From Skeletonema tropicum (taxonomy: Eukaryota > Bacillariophyta > Thalassiosirophyceae > Thalassiosirales > Thalassiosiraceae), in assembly GCA_037178625.1 (NCBI GenBank), contig CM074137.1, positions 186,001 to 250,000 on the forward strand: a DNA stretch of 64,000 nucleotides. The letters are read 5' to 3'. The notes under the pieces are model-generated. The model did no database searches, had not been told where the DNA came from, and was given only the letters and a program-made list of their open reading frames with translations. Both the position numbers and the translations under genes were made by a program. This document shows, in pieces, positions 1 to 8,066 of this stretch (position 1 is the first letter of the stretch; each line of letters opens with the position of its first letter).

Positions 1-40
1 ATCCAAATTCTTTCACAAGTCCCTCCTCCGTAAAGTCCAT
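1..40. repeat. Tail of the preceding repeat unit (partial)
   Basis: These 40 bases match the last 40 bases of each complete unit (compare 2538-2577). They show that the array continues leftward beyond the window. Confidence 0.95.
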
Positions 41-454
41 ATGAAAACTCTGTGGCGGCAATGTCAACTTCAACTTCAATTCCCTAGCAGTGTTTGTGTT
101 TGCATCAGAATCATCATCAGAATCATCATGAGCAGCAGCAGAAGCTGGCGGCTCTACTCCCATGAACGGAGCAATCTGCGTCGAAACCTGCCGTCCATAC
201 CACCAAACACGATTCGGCTGCAATGGATCCACCGTAAACGTAAACCCAAACGTATTCTGCTCAATATCGAATGATTCCTCTAATTTGAACCCTCCTCTCC
301 CAGTGCATCCAAATATTCCGTTCTTCAAGGCCAATGGGACCAACGACGGCGGCGACGAATTCAAAATCTTGAGAAAGGCATGCTCCGGAGTCTTTGGTGC
401 CGATTCCGATTTCGGGGCCGAGGATTTGTTTGGCGTGTTGTACGATATGAGGTG
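1..454 (-). CDS. NTF2/SnoaL-like protein, copy G1 (3' end outside window)
   Basis: Only the 5' part is visible: the upstream stretch and roughly the first 121 residues of the 179-residue core. No interruption is seen in this part. The stop codon lies beyond the left edge. Confidence 0.55.
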
Positions 455-548
455 TCAGATTGAGACGATTCGACCATCAATCGAAAGCTCTCGTCGAGCT
501 GGATCGATTCGACATACTACCAACCTCATTGGATAAAATGTTGTCAAT

Positions 549-563
549 CAACTCAACTCAACT
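549..563. repeat. (CAACT)3 pentanucleotide tract
   Basis: Three exact copies, followed by an XhoI-type CTCGAG overlap. Unchanged in the units I compared. Confidence 0.9.
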
Positions 564-736
564 CGAGAGGATAGGAGTCTAGAATGTCTTCCTAATTTGG
601 AGGAGGATATCGAAAATTGACGATATTGCCACCATTGCCACTGCAATCAACATAATTCCACCACCACTGCCATCAAAATTGACAATAAACACTGTTCGGC
701 CTCCCTGCGGTCGCCCTCACATATCCAACGAATGAA

Positions 737-951
737 TGATAGTTGGCACGCTACGGTCGATAATCACTGCTCGGCCGCACGATGACGATACAGTTGTAGA
801 TATCAGCCTCATCAGGGGCCTCATATCCAAAACGCTGCGCTGAAGAACGAGGGCGTAGATCTGGTAAGATCCATGATGGGTTGACTGCTGTAAGCTGTAA
901 GATCCCAAAAAGCGACCACTTAGATCAGGTGCTATCATGACAGTTGGCACG
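737..951 (+). repeat. Spaced direct repeat TGAYAGTTGGCACG (737-750 and 938-951)
   Basis: Two 14-mers with one mismatch (T/C), 201 bp apart, in the region without a clear gene. Could be a pair of binding sites or an old duplication. Confidence 0.5.
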
Positions 952-968
952 GGCCATCACAATGATGA

Positions 969-1076
969 TGCAGCTCCCCTTCCTCCGGTCGGCTCGCTTT
1001 GACGATTGTTGGAGAGGTGGTGGAGTTGAATGTTGAATGCAACAATGAACAATGGCATCTATCAGAATTTGAAGTG
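969..1076 (+). other. Possible internal exon with GTGAGT donor (reference unit)
   Basis: An open frame from 969 (after TGA at 966-968) to TGA at 1110 contains the protein-like stretch VVELNVECNNEQWHLSEFE. It runs into GTGAGT at 1077-1082, which matches the eukaryotic 5' splice consensus. A possible 52-nt mini-intron would end at the AG at 1127-1128 (TTGACAG). Joining there soon meets a stop, so a more distant acceptor would be needed. No protein family recognised. Weak evidence. Confidence 0.2.
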
Positions 1077-1176
1077 GTGAGTGGTGTCTGCTTTGGATCT
1101 TTGGAGTTGTGAGTTGTGACATTGACAGCTTCTCACTTTTTGACCCACACCGAACACCGAATAGAACCTCAACACA

Positions 1177-1275
1177 ATGGAACAATCAGTAGTAGCACCT
1201 ACTGCCGTGCCAACCAAATGGACGGTGCTGATCAATGCGATCAATGAAAAGAGAAGTACTGCTCAGCGTTCTTAG
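1177..1275 (+). CDS. 32-codon ATG frame, possible first exon (reference unit)
   Basis: The ATG at 1177 sits in CACAATGG, a good eukaryotic initiation context. The product is MEQSVVAPTAVPTKWTVLIN and 12 more residues before TAG at 1273. A GT at 1256-1257 after GAGAA could be a splice donor, and the acidic frame at 1875-2099 could be the last exon of the same gene. The frame is present in most units; unit 16 extends it to 63 codons through one inserted G near 39291. No family recognised; it may equally be a chance frame. Confidence 0.25.
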   Translation: MEQSVVAPTAVPTKWTVLINAINEKRSTAQRS

Positions 1276-1318
1276 GCGAGCTGTGTAGTGCAACGTACCA
1301 ACCTTCATGGACGGTGCT
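1218..1318 (+). repeat. Spaced direct repeat ATGGACGGTGCT (1218-1229 and 1307-1318)
   Basis: Identical 12-mers 89 bp apart, the first inside the 32-codon frame. Confidence 0.5.
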
Positions 1319-1468
1319 ACATCTAGACCGATGCTTCTGTCTTCAGCTTCAGCGCAGCGTTGGATAAGCCCAGACAGACCTCAAATCCGTCGGCCGGGCC
1401 CATTTTAGATCGAGCTGTGACAATTAGTGGGCGGTACGGTCGGCCGAATTGTGGTTATTGGATATTGG

Positions 1469-1481
1469 TATTGGACTAATC
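1469..1481 (+). repeat. Direct repeat TATTGGACTAATC, first copy
   Basis: An identical 13-mer recurs at 1864-1876, so it occurs twice per unit. The core GGACTAAT resembles a branch-point sequence; the second copy lies about 40 nt before a candidate acceptor. Confidence 0.7.
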
Positions 1482-1490
1482 GATATCGAT
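1479..1490. repeat. Perfect 12-bp palindrome ATCGATATCGAT (reference unit)
   Basis: Self-complementary over all 12 bases and followed directly by the 6-bp palindrome AGCGCT (1491-1496). In all 25 complete units it sits at the same place, next to the variable hexamer. Confidence 0.9.
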
Positions 1491-1496
1491 AGCGCT

Positions 1497-1508
1497 TGAG
1501 ACTGAGAC
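1497..1508. repeat. Variable hexamer TGAGAC, 2 copies in L units and 1 in S units
   Basis: In unit 1 the hexamer is tandemly duplicated; short units carry one copy, giving the 6-bp length difference. The T run before it also varies, with one T lost in units 10, 15, 16 and 17 and one gained in units 12, 13 and 20. The second copy forms the start of the 28-bp palindrome. Confidence 0.95.
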
Positions 1509-1530
1509 GACGATTCGAATGGTCGTCTCA
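1503..1530. repeat. 28-bp near-perfect palindrome (26 of 28 positions pair)
   Basis: Arms TGAGACGAC and GTCGTCTCA flank the central palindrome ATTCGAAT; the only mispaired position is the G on each side of the centre. It could extrude a cruciform or fold as a hairpin. It is present in all complete units; unit 17 has an extra TC in the right arm. Confidence 0.9.
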
Positions 1531-1548
1531 TTGTTATGCGAAGCGAGC

Positions 1549-1567
1549 GCAGCGAGCTGAGCGCTGC
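1549..1567. repeat. Small GC-rich hairpin
   Basis: Arms GCAGCG and CGCTGC with a 7-base loop, inside a GCGA-rich tract (1538-1568) just right of the long palindrome. Confidence 0.5.
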
Positions 1568-1863
1568 CATTGCCATTGAGAATATTTGGATTCTAGACCC
1601 CTCTTGAGTTGAGTCGATTGTCAAAAGATTGATATTATGCCTCGATACTACGCCCAGTCGATAGAGCACGACAAGAGCTTTCCAAAACGCCACTCATCGC
1701 CTTGATACGACCGCTACAGCATACAAATTGATGGATTTGGATTACTGAATTATTGACATACAAATTGTGTTGTTGGCGCTGCTACTCCGTGCTTTGTGCT
1801 GCTAGCTGAATGATAATGATACGAACAATGGAGACGGAGAGCAGATCCTCCTCTGCTATTACA

Positions 1864-1916
1864 TATTGGACTAATCTTCATTCCATACAAATACAAATGC
1901 CAATTATGCAGTGCAG
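1864..1916 (+). promoter_or_regulatory. Candidate branch point and 3' splice site before the acidic exon
   Basis: GGACTAATC (1868-1876) is followed, about 35-40 nt later, by two CAG trinucleotides at 1909-1911 and 1914-1916. The reading frame downstream is open and protein-like but has no ATG, which suggests an acceptor. The pyrimidine tract is weak, so this is inference. Confidence 0.3.
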
Positions 1917-2099
1917 AGATTGACTCCATCGCCATCGCCGCCACTGTATGCTGAGAGTGATAATGAGGTTGTAGCGCAATCATTGAACGACCTGATTAGA
2001 CCGTCGTCGGACGAAAGTGATGATGATATCAATTTGGACCAAGTTTCAATCGGTGTGTCACCGACAGCAAGTAATGAGAGGCAGGAGATGGTATTTTGA
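1875..2099 (+). CDS. Acidic C-terminal exon of an unknown protein, copy E1 (reference)
   Basis: The frame is open from 1875, after TAA, to TGA at 2097-2099, with no ATG near its 5' end. It reads protein-like: a Pro/Ser stretch (LTPSPSPPLYAESDNEVV), then SLNDLIRP, an acidic SSDESDDDINLDQ run and a polar end NERQEMVF. These are features of a disordered cytoplasmic or nuclear tail. The absence of an ATG and the upstream branch-like and AG motifs suggest a 3'-terminal exon. The frame is identical in 21 of 25 units. No family recognised; function unknown. A 95-codon ATG frame overlaps it in another register and looks like a shadow. Confidence 0.4.
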   Translation, partial: SSFHTNTNANYAVQRLTPSPSPPLYAESDNEVVAQSLNDLIRPSSDESDDDINLDQVSIGVSPTASNERQEMVF

Positions 2100-2197
2100 G
2101 AGCAGAGGAGATGAGAATGAAAGCATCTTTTGTTCGTTGTGTTGTTGTTATTATTATAAGTTAAATCGCATCAAAAGTAGAAAAATGATTGCCTTGC

Positions 2198-2212
2198 CCA
2201 ATCCAATCCAAT
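2198..2212. repeat. (CCAAT)3 pentanucleotide tract
   Basis: Three exact copies in the convergent spacer, next to an AATAATAATA tract. Confidence 0.9.
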
Positions 2213-2252
2213 CAATAATAATATACACCATACACCAACATCAACATATCAG

Positions 2253-2271
2253 CCAGGCCAGGCCAGGCCAG
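2253..2271. repeat. (CCAGG)3.8 pentanucleotide tract
   Basis: Three full copies and a four-base remainder in the convergent spacer. Copy number looks constant through the array. Confidence 0.9.
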
Positions 2272-2324
2272 TCTTCTCAGTGTCCATCACATCATGATAA
2301 GTAGTGAAGTGCAGTGCCTCATGT

Positions 2325-2342
2325 CATTTCATTTCATTTCAG
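2325..2342. repeat. (CATTT)3 tract ending in CAG
   Basis: Three copies just downstream of the minus-strand stop. Read on the plus strand it also resembles a pyrimidine tract plus CAG acceptor. Unit 23 has two extra T here (near 58192). Confidence 0.85.
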
Positions 2343-2361
2343 TTCTCACCAGTCACTACCA

Positions 2362-2991
2362 CTACTTCTTCGACAACTTCTTTCCAATGCTACCAATCAA
2401 GCCCAACAGTCTAAAACGAAATGAAGGTTTGTAAGGCTGACACTCTCGAATGGGCAATGGCTTGCCCACTCCATAGAAATATCCAAAAGCCCCTCCCAAT
2501 CCGCCAGTATTGCCCTGACGACGATCAACAGTATAAAATCCAAATTCTTTCACAAGTCCCTCCTCCGTAAAGTCCATATGAAAACTCTGTGGCGGCAATG
2601 TCAACTTCAACTTCAATTCCCTAGCAGTGTTTGTGTTTGCATCAGAATCATCATCAGAATCATCATGAGCAGCAGCAGAAGCTGGCGGCTCTACTCCCAT
2701 GAACGGAGCAATCTGCGTCGAAACCTGCCGTCCATACCACCAAACACGATTCGGCTGCAATGGATCCACCGTAAACGTAAACCCAAACGTATTCTGCTCA
2801 ATATCGAATGATTCCTCTAATTTGAACCCTCCTCTCCCAGTGCATCCAAATATTCCGTTCTTCAAGGCCAATGGGACCAACGACGGCGGCGACGAATTCA
2901 AAATCTTGAGAAAGGCATGCTCCGGAGTCTTTGGTGCCGATTCCGATTTCGGGGCCGAGGATTTGTTTGGCGTGTTGTACGATATGAGGTG
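2362..2991 (-). CDS. NTF2/SnoaL-like fold protein, C-terminal region, copy G2 (reference)
   Basis: The frame is open from 2991 down to the TAG at 2362, 209 codons. It has no in-frame ATG at its 5' end; a TGA (2994-2992) precedes it. The first alternative start is TTG at 2901, from which I number a 179-residue core. Visible landmarks are NGIFGCTGRGG (15-25), RVWWYGRQV (52-60), an acidic low-complexity insert of D, S, A and N (75-94), FHMDFTEEG (107-115), GNTGGLGGAFG (130-140), a YFYGVGKPLP block (141-150) and a basic end KKLSKK (174-179). From memory these resemble NTF2/SnoaL-like proteins of diatoms. Most members of that fold act as small-molecule enzymes or binding proteins, so no substrate can be named. 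No transit peptide or membrane segment is seen. The true start may be in an upstream exon, or the copy may be a 5'-truncated gene. Its stop faces the plus-strand exon's stop across a short spacer. Confidence 0.6.
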   Translation of the reverse strand, partial: HLISYNTPNKSSAPKSESAPKTPEHAFLKILNSSPPSLVPLALKNGIFGCTGRGGFKLEESFDIEQNTFGFTFTVDPLQPNRVWWYGRQVSTQIAPFMGVEPPASAAAHDDSDDDSDANTNTARELKLKLTLPPQSFHMDFTEEGLVKEFGFYTVDRRQGNTGGLGGAFGYFYGVGKPLPIRECQPYKPSFRFRLLGLIGSIGKKLSKK

Positions 2992-5119
2992 TCAGATTGA
3001 GACGATTCGACCATCAATCGAAAGCTCTCGTCGAGCTGGATCGATTCGACATACTACCAACCTCATTGGATAAAATGTTGTCAATCAACTCAACTCAACT
3101 CGAGAGGATAGGAGTCTAGAATGTCTTCCTAATTTGGAGGAGGATATCGAAAATTGACGATATTGCCACCATTGCCACTGCAATCAACATAATTCCACCA
3201 CCACTGCCATCAAAATTGACAATAAACACTGTTCGGCCTCCCTGCGGTCGCCCTCACATATCCAACGAATGAATGATAGTTGGCACGCTACGGTCGATAA
3301 TCACTGCTCGGCCGCACGATGACGATACAGTTGTAGATATCAGCCTCATCAGGGGCCTCATATCCAAAACGCTGCGCTGAAGAACGAGGGCGTAGATCTG
3401 GTAAGATCCATGATGGGTTGACTGCTGTAAGCTGTAAGATCCCAATCCCAAAGCGACCACTTAGATCAGGTGCTATCATGACAGTTGGCACGGGCCATCA
3501 CAATGATGATGCAGCTCCCCTTCCTCCGGTCGGCTCGCTTTGACGATTGTTGGAGAGGTGGTGGAGTTGAATGTTGAATGCAACAATGAACAATGGCATC
3601 TATCAGAATTTGAAGTGGTGAGTGGTGTCTGCTTTGGATCTTTGGAGTTGTGAGTTGTGACATTGACAGCTTCTCACTTTTTGACCCACACCGAACACCG
3701 AATAGAACCTCAACACAATGGAACAATCAGTAGTAGCACCTACTGCCGTGCCAACCAAATGGACGGTGCTGATCAATGCGATCAATGAAAAGAGAAGTAC
3801 TGCTCAGCGTTCTTAGGCGAGCTGTGTAGTGCAACGTACCAACCTTCATGGACGGTGCTACATCTAGACCGATGCTTCTGTCTTCAGCTTCAGCGCAGCG
3901 TTGGATAAGCCCAGACAGACCTCAAATCCGTCGGCCGGGCCCATTTTAGATCGAGCTGTGACAATTAGTGGGCGGTACGGTCGGCCGAATTGTGGTTATT
4001 GGATATTGGTATTGGACTAATCGATATCGATAGCGCTTGAGACTGAGACGACGATTCGAATGGTCGTCTCATTGTTATGCGAAGCGAGCGCAGCGAGCTG
4101 AGCGCTGCCATTGCCATTGAGAATATTTGGATTCTAGACCCCTCTTGAGTTGAGTCGATTGTCAAAAGATTGATATTATGCCTCGATACTACGCCCAGTC
4201 GATAGAGCACGACAAGAGCTTTCCAAAACGCACACTCATCGCCTTGATACGACCGCTACAGCATACAAATTGATGGATTTGGATTACTGAATTATTGACA
4301 TACAAATTGTGTTGTTGGCGCTGCTACTCCGTGCTTTGTGCTGCTAGCTGAATGATAATGATACGAACAATGGAGACGGAGAGCAGATCCTCCTCTGCTA
4401 TTACATATTGGACTAATCTTCATTCCATACAAATACAAATGCCAATTATGCAGTGCAGAGATTGACTCCATCGCCATCGCCGCCACTGTATGCTGAGAGT
4501 GATAATGAGGTTGTAGCGCAATCATTGAACGACCTGATTAGACCGTCGTCGGACGAAAGTGATGATGATATCAATTTGGACCAAGTTTCAATCGGTGTGT
4601 CACCGACAGCAAGTAATGAGAGGCAGGAGATGGTATTTTGAGAGCAGAGGAGATGAGAATGAAAGCATCTTTTGTTCGTTGTGTTGTTGTTATTATTATA
4701 AGTTAAATCGCATCAAAAGTAGAAAAATGATTGCCTTGCCCAATCCAATCCAATCAATAATAATATACACCATACACCAACATCAACATATCAGCCAGGC
4801 CAGGCCAGGCCAGTCTTCTCAGTGTCCATCACATCATGATAAGTAGTGAAGTGCAGTGCCTCATGTCATTTCATTTCATTTCAGTTCTCACCAGTCACTA
4901 CCACTACTTCTTCGACAACTTCTTTCCAATGCTACCAATCAAGCCCAACAGTCTAAAACGAAATGAAGGTTTGTAAGGCTGACACTCTCGAATGGGCAAT
5001 GGCTTGCCCACTCCATAGAAATATCCAAAAGCCCCTCCCAATCCGCCAGTATTGCCCTGACGACGATCAACAGTATAAAATCCAAATTCTTTCACAAGTC
5101 CCTCCTCCGTAAAGTCCAT
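2578..5119. repeat. Repeat unit 2, L type (2542 bp)
   Basis: Two hexamers. The extra 5 nt are a 4-nt insertion near 3444, where ATCCCA is partly duplicated, and one base near 4232. Confidence 0.95.
4417..4641 (+). CDS. Acidic C-terminal exon, copy E2
   Basis: Frame identical to E1. Confidence 0.4.
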   Translation, partial: SSFHTNTNANYAVQRLTPSPSPPLYAESDNEVVAQSLNDLIRPSSDESDDDINLDQVSIGVSPTASNERQEMVF

Positions 5120-5533
5120 ATGAAAACTCTGTGGCGGCAATGTCAACTTCAACTTCAATTCCCTAGCAGTGTTTGTGTTTGCATCAGAATCATCATCAGA
5201 ATCATCATGAGCAGCAGCAGAAGCTGGCGGCTCTACTCCCATGAACGGAGCAATCTGCGTCGAAACCTGCCGTCCATACCACCAAACACGATTCGGCTGC
5301 AATGGATCCACCGTAAACGTAAACCCAAACGTATTCTGCTCAATATCGAATGATTCCTCTAATTTGAACCCTCCTCTCCCAGTGCATCCAAATATTCCGT
5401 TCTTCAAGGCCAATGGGACCAACGACGGCGGCGACGAATTCAAAATCTTGAGAAAGGCATGCTCCGGAGTCTTTGGTGCCGATTCCGATTTCGGGGCCGA
5501 GGATTTGTTTGGCGTGTTGTACGATATGAGGTG
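4904..5533 (-). CDS. NTF2/SnoaL-like protein, copy G3, frame intact
   Basis: The 179-residue core is identical to G2, and the 30 upstream codons are open, again without an ATG. Confidence 0.6.
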   Translation of the reverse strand, partial: HLISYNTPNKSSAPKSESAPKTPEHAFLKILNSSPPSLVPLALKNGIFGCTGRGGFKLEESFDIEQNTFGFTFTVDPLQPNRVWWYGRQVSTQIAPFMGVEPPASAAAHDDSDDDSDANTNTARELKLKLTLPPQSFHMDFTEEGLVKEFGFYTVDRRQGNTGGLGGAFGYFYGVGKPLPIRECQPYKPSFRFRLLGLIGSIGKKLSKK

Positions 5534-7652
5534 TCAGATTGAGACGATTCGACCATCAATCGAAAGCTCTCGTCGAGCTGGATCGATTCGACATACTACC
5601 AACCTCATTGGATAAAATGTTGTCAATCAACTCAACTCAACTCGAGAGGATAGGAGTCTAGAATGTCTTCCTAATTTGGAGGAGGATATCGAAAATTGAC
5701 GATATTGCCACCATTGCCACTGCAATCAACATAATTCCACCACCACTGCCATCAAAATTGACAATAAACACTGTTCGGCCTCCCTGCGGTCGCCCTCACA
5801 TATCCAACGAATGAATGATAGTTGGCACGCTACGGTCGATAATCACTGCTCGGCCGCACGATGACGATACAGTTTGTAGATATCAGCCTCATCAGGGGCC
5901 TCATATCCAAAACGCTGCGCTGAAGAACGAGGGCGTAGATCTGGTAAGATCCATGATGGGTTGACTGCTGTAAGCTGTAAGATCCCAAAAAGCGACCACT
6001 TAGATCAGGTGCTATCATGACAGTTTGGCACGGGCCATCACAATGATGATGCAGCTCCCCTTCCTCCGGTCGGCTCGCTTTGACGATTGTTGGAGAGGTG
6101 GTGGAGTTGAATGTTGAATGCAACAATGAACAATGGCATCTATCAGAATTTGAAGTGGTGAGTGGTGTCTGCTTTGGATCTTTGGAGTTGTGAGTTGTGA
6201 CATTGACAGCTTCTCACTTTTTGACCCACACCGAACACCGAATAGAACCTCAACACAATGGAACAATCAGTAGTAGCACCTACTGCCGTGCCAACCAAAT
6301 GGACGGTGCTGATCAATGCGATCAATGAAAAGAGAAGTACTGCTCAGCGTTCTTAGGCGAGCTGTGTAGTGCAACGTACCAACCTTCATGGACGGTGCTA
6401 CATCTAGACCGATGCTTCTGTCTTCAGCTTCAGCGCAGCGTTGGATAAGCCCAGACAGACCTCAAATCCGTCGGCCGGGCCCATTTTAGATCGAGCTGTG
6501 ACAATTAGTGGGCGGTACGGTCGGCCGAATTGTGGTTATTGGATATTGGTATTGGACTAATCGATATCGATAGCGCTTGAGACGACGATTCGAATGGTCG
6601 TCTCATTGTTATGCGAAGCGAGCGCAGCGAGCTGAGCGCTGCCATTGCCATTGAGAATATTTGGATTCTAGACCCCTCTTGAGTTGAGTCGATTGTCAAA
6701 AGATTGATATTATGCCTCGATACTACGCCCAGTCGATAGAGCACGACAAGAGCTTTCCAAAACGCCACTCATCGCCTTGATACGACCGCTACAGCATACA
6801 AATTGATGGATTTGGATTACTGAATTATTGACATACAAATTGTGTTGTTGGCGCTGCTACTCCGTGCTTTGTGCTGCTAGCTGAATGATAATGATACGAA
6901 CAATGGAGACGGAGAGCAGATCCTCCTCTGCTATTACATATTGGACTAATCTTCATTCCATACAAATACAAATGCCAATTATGCAGTGCAGAGATTGACT
7001 CCATCGCCATCGCCGCCACTGTATGCTGAGAGTGATAATGAGGTTGTAGCGCAATCATTGAACGACCTGATTAGACCGTCGTCGGACGAAAGTGATGATG
7101 ATATCAATTTGGACCAAGTTTCAATCGGTGTGTCACCGACAGCAAGTAATGAGAGGCAGGAGATGGTATTTTGAGAGCAGAGGAGATGAGAATGAAAGCA
7201 TCTTTTGTTCGTTGTGTTGTTGTTATTATTATAAGTTAAATCGCATCAAAAGTAGAAAAATGATTGCCTTGCCCAATCCAATCCAATCAATAATAATATA
7301 CACCATACACCAACATCAACATATCAGCCAGGCCAGGCCAGGCCAGTCTTCTCAGTGTCCATCACATCATGATAAGTAGTGAAGTGCAGTGCCTCATGTC
7401 ATTTCATTTCATTTCAGTTCTCACCAGTCACTACCACTACTTCTTCGACAACTTCTTTCCAATGCTACCAATCAAGCCCAACAGTCTAAAACGAAATGAA
7501 GGTTTGTAAGGCTGACACTCTCGAATGGGCAATGGCTTGCCCACTCCATAGAAATATCCAAAAGCCCCTCCCAATCCGCCAGTATTGCCCTGACGACGAT
7601 CAACAGTATAAAATCCAAATTCTTTCACAAGTCCCTCCTCCGTAAAGTCCAT
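5120..7652. repeat. Repeat unit 3, S type (2533 bp)
   Basis: One hexamer. An extra T occurs at two places with the same context, CAGTTTG near 5873 and near 6024. Confidence 0.95.
6950..7174 (+). CDS. Acidic C-terminal exon, copy E3
   Basis: Frame identical to E1. Confidence 0.4.
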   Translation, partial: SSFHTNTNANYAVQRLTPSPSPPLYAESDNEVVAQSLNDLIRPSSDESDDDINLDQVSIGVSPTASNERQEMVF

Positions 7653-8066
7653 ATGAAAACTCTGTGGCGGCAATGTCAACTTCAACTTCAATTCCCTAGC
7701 AGTGTTTGTGTTTGCATCAGAATCATCATCAGAATCATCATGAGCAGCAGCAGAAGCTGGCGGCTCTACTCCCATGAACGGAGCAATCTGCGTCGAAACC
7801 TGCCGTCCATACCACCAAACACGATTCGGCTGCAATGGATCCACCGTAAACGTAAACCCAAACGTATTCTGCTCAATATCGAATGATTCCTCTAATTTGA
7901 ACCCTCCTCTCCCAGTGCATCCAAATATTCCGTTCTTCAAGGCCAATGGGACCAACGACGGCGGCGACGAATTCAAAATCTTGAGAAAGGCATGCTCCGG
8001 AGTCTTTGGTGCCGATTCCGATTTCGGGGCCGAGGATTTGTTTGGCGTGTTGTACGATATGAGGTG
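7437..8066 (-). CDS. NTF2/SnoaL-like protein, copy G4, frame intact
   Basis: Core identical to G2; no private change in the frame. Confidence 0.6.
   Translation of the reverse strand, partial: HLISYNTPNKSSAPKSESAPKTPEHAFLKILNSSPPSLVPLALKNGIFGCTGRGGFKLEESFDIEQNTFGFTFTVDPLQPNRVWWYGRQVSTQIAPFMGVEPPASAAAHDDSDDDSDANTNTARELKLKLTLPPQSFHMDFTEEGLVKEFGFYTVDRRQGNTGGLGGAFGYFYGVGKPLPIRECQPYKPSFRFRLLGLIGSIGKKLSKK

Larger units (their letters stand above)
455..968. other. Stretch without a convincing gene (reference unit)
   Basis: Upstream of the NTF2-like frame on the minus strand are two short overlapping ATG frames: 12 codons from 515 (MSNRSSSTRAFD) and 38 codons from 477 (MVESSQSD...). The stop of the first overlaps the ATG of the second as TGATG. 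The second ends inside the core frame. They could be leader peptides or remnants of the true 5' end. Farther right are a (CAACT)3 tract, a plus-strand 35-codon frame from about 738 (MIVGTLRS...) and tandem GTAAG motifs near 863 and 890. No function is assigned. The same stretch recurs in every unit. Confidence 0.4.
1276..1874. other. Stretch without a convincing gene (reference unit)
   Basis: Holds the palindrome cluster and GC-rich hairpin annotated separately, one 34-codon ATG frame from 1307 (MDGATSRPM...) and a minus-strand 89-codon frame at 1424-1693. The minus frame follows a TGA directly, starts with GTG rather than ATG, and its C-terminal part comes from the palindromic DNA. If the plus-strand gene model is right, much of this is intron. 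Confidence 0.35.
2100..2361. other. Convergent 3'-3' spacer (262 bp, reference unit)
   Basis: Lies between the TGA of the plus-strand exon (ends 2099) and the TAG of the minus-strand gene (2362). It contains AT-rich, poly(A)-signal-like DNA (TTATTATTATAAG near 2149) and three of the four pentanucleotide tracts. It most likely serves as the 3' UTR and termination region of both genes. I see no strict AATAAA on either strand. Confidence 0.45.
41..2577. repeat. Repeat unit 1, L type (2537 bp)
   Basis: Reference long unit: two TGAGAC hexamers preceded by AGCGCT. No private indel was seen. All small features of the unit are annotated in this copy. Confidence 0.95.

Noticed and set aside
41..274. 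77-codon plus-strand frame MKTLWRQC..., Arg/Ile/Ser-rich
   Set aside because: Antisense to the acidic insert and core of the NTF2-like gene; the composition is what the opposite strand of that coding sequence would give. Used only as a positional landmark.
162..536. 124-codon plus-strand ATG frame opposite the NTF2-like gene (MNGAICVETC...), repeated in many units
   Set aside because: It lies antisense to the frame that has recognisable family blocks (WWYGR, GNTGGLGG) and has no recognisable features of its own; treated as a shadow.
717..1244. Minus-strand frames of 60-86 codons (MPTVMIAPDL..., MFHCVEVLF..., MIALISTV...)
   Set aside because: They start at GTG or TTG rather than ATG, overlap one another and show no domain-like features. 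They remain possible exons but I cannot support them.
1424..1693. Minus-strand frame of 87-89 codons across the palindrome cluster
   Set aside because: Starts with GTG directly after a stop; the Ser/Ile-rich part is encoded by palindromic DNA. The T-run variants in units such as 12, 13 and 15-17 shift its frame, so it is not conserved as coding.
2017..2304. 95-codon plus-strand ATG frame overlapping the acidic exon
   Set aside because: Starts inside the acidic run in another register and continues through the AT-rich spacer and pentamer tracts; looks like a chance frame.
2300..2345. Plus-strand splice acceptor at the (CATTT)3-CAG tract
   Set aside because: Looks like a pyrimidine tract with CAG, but what follows on the plus strand is antisense to the minus-strand gene with no protein-like frame.
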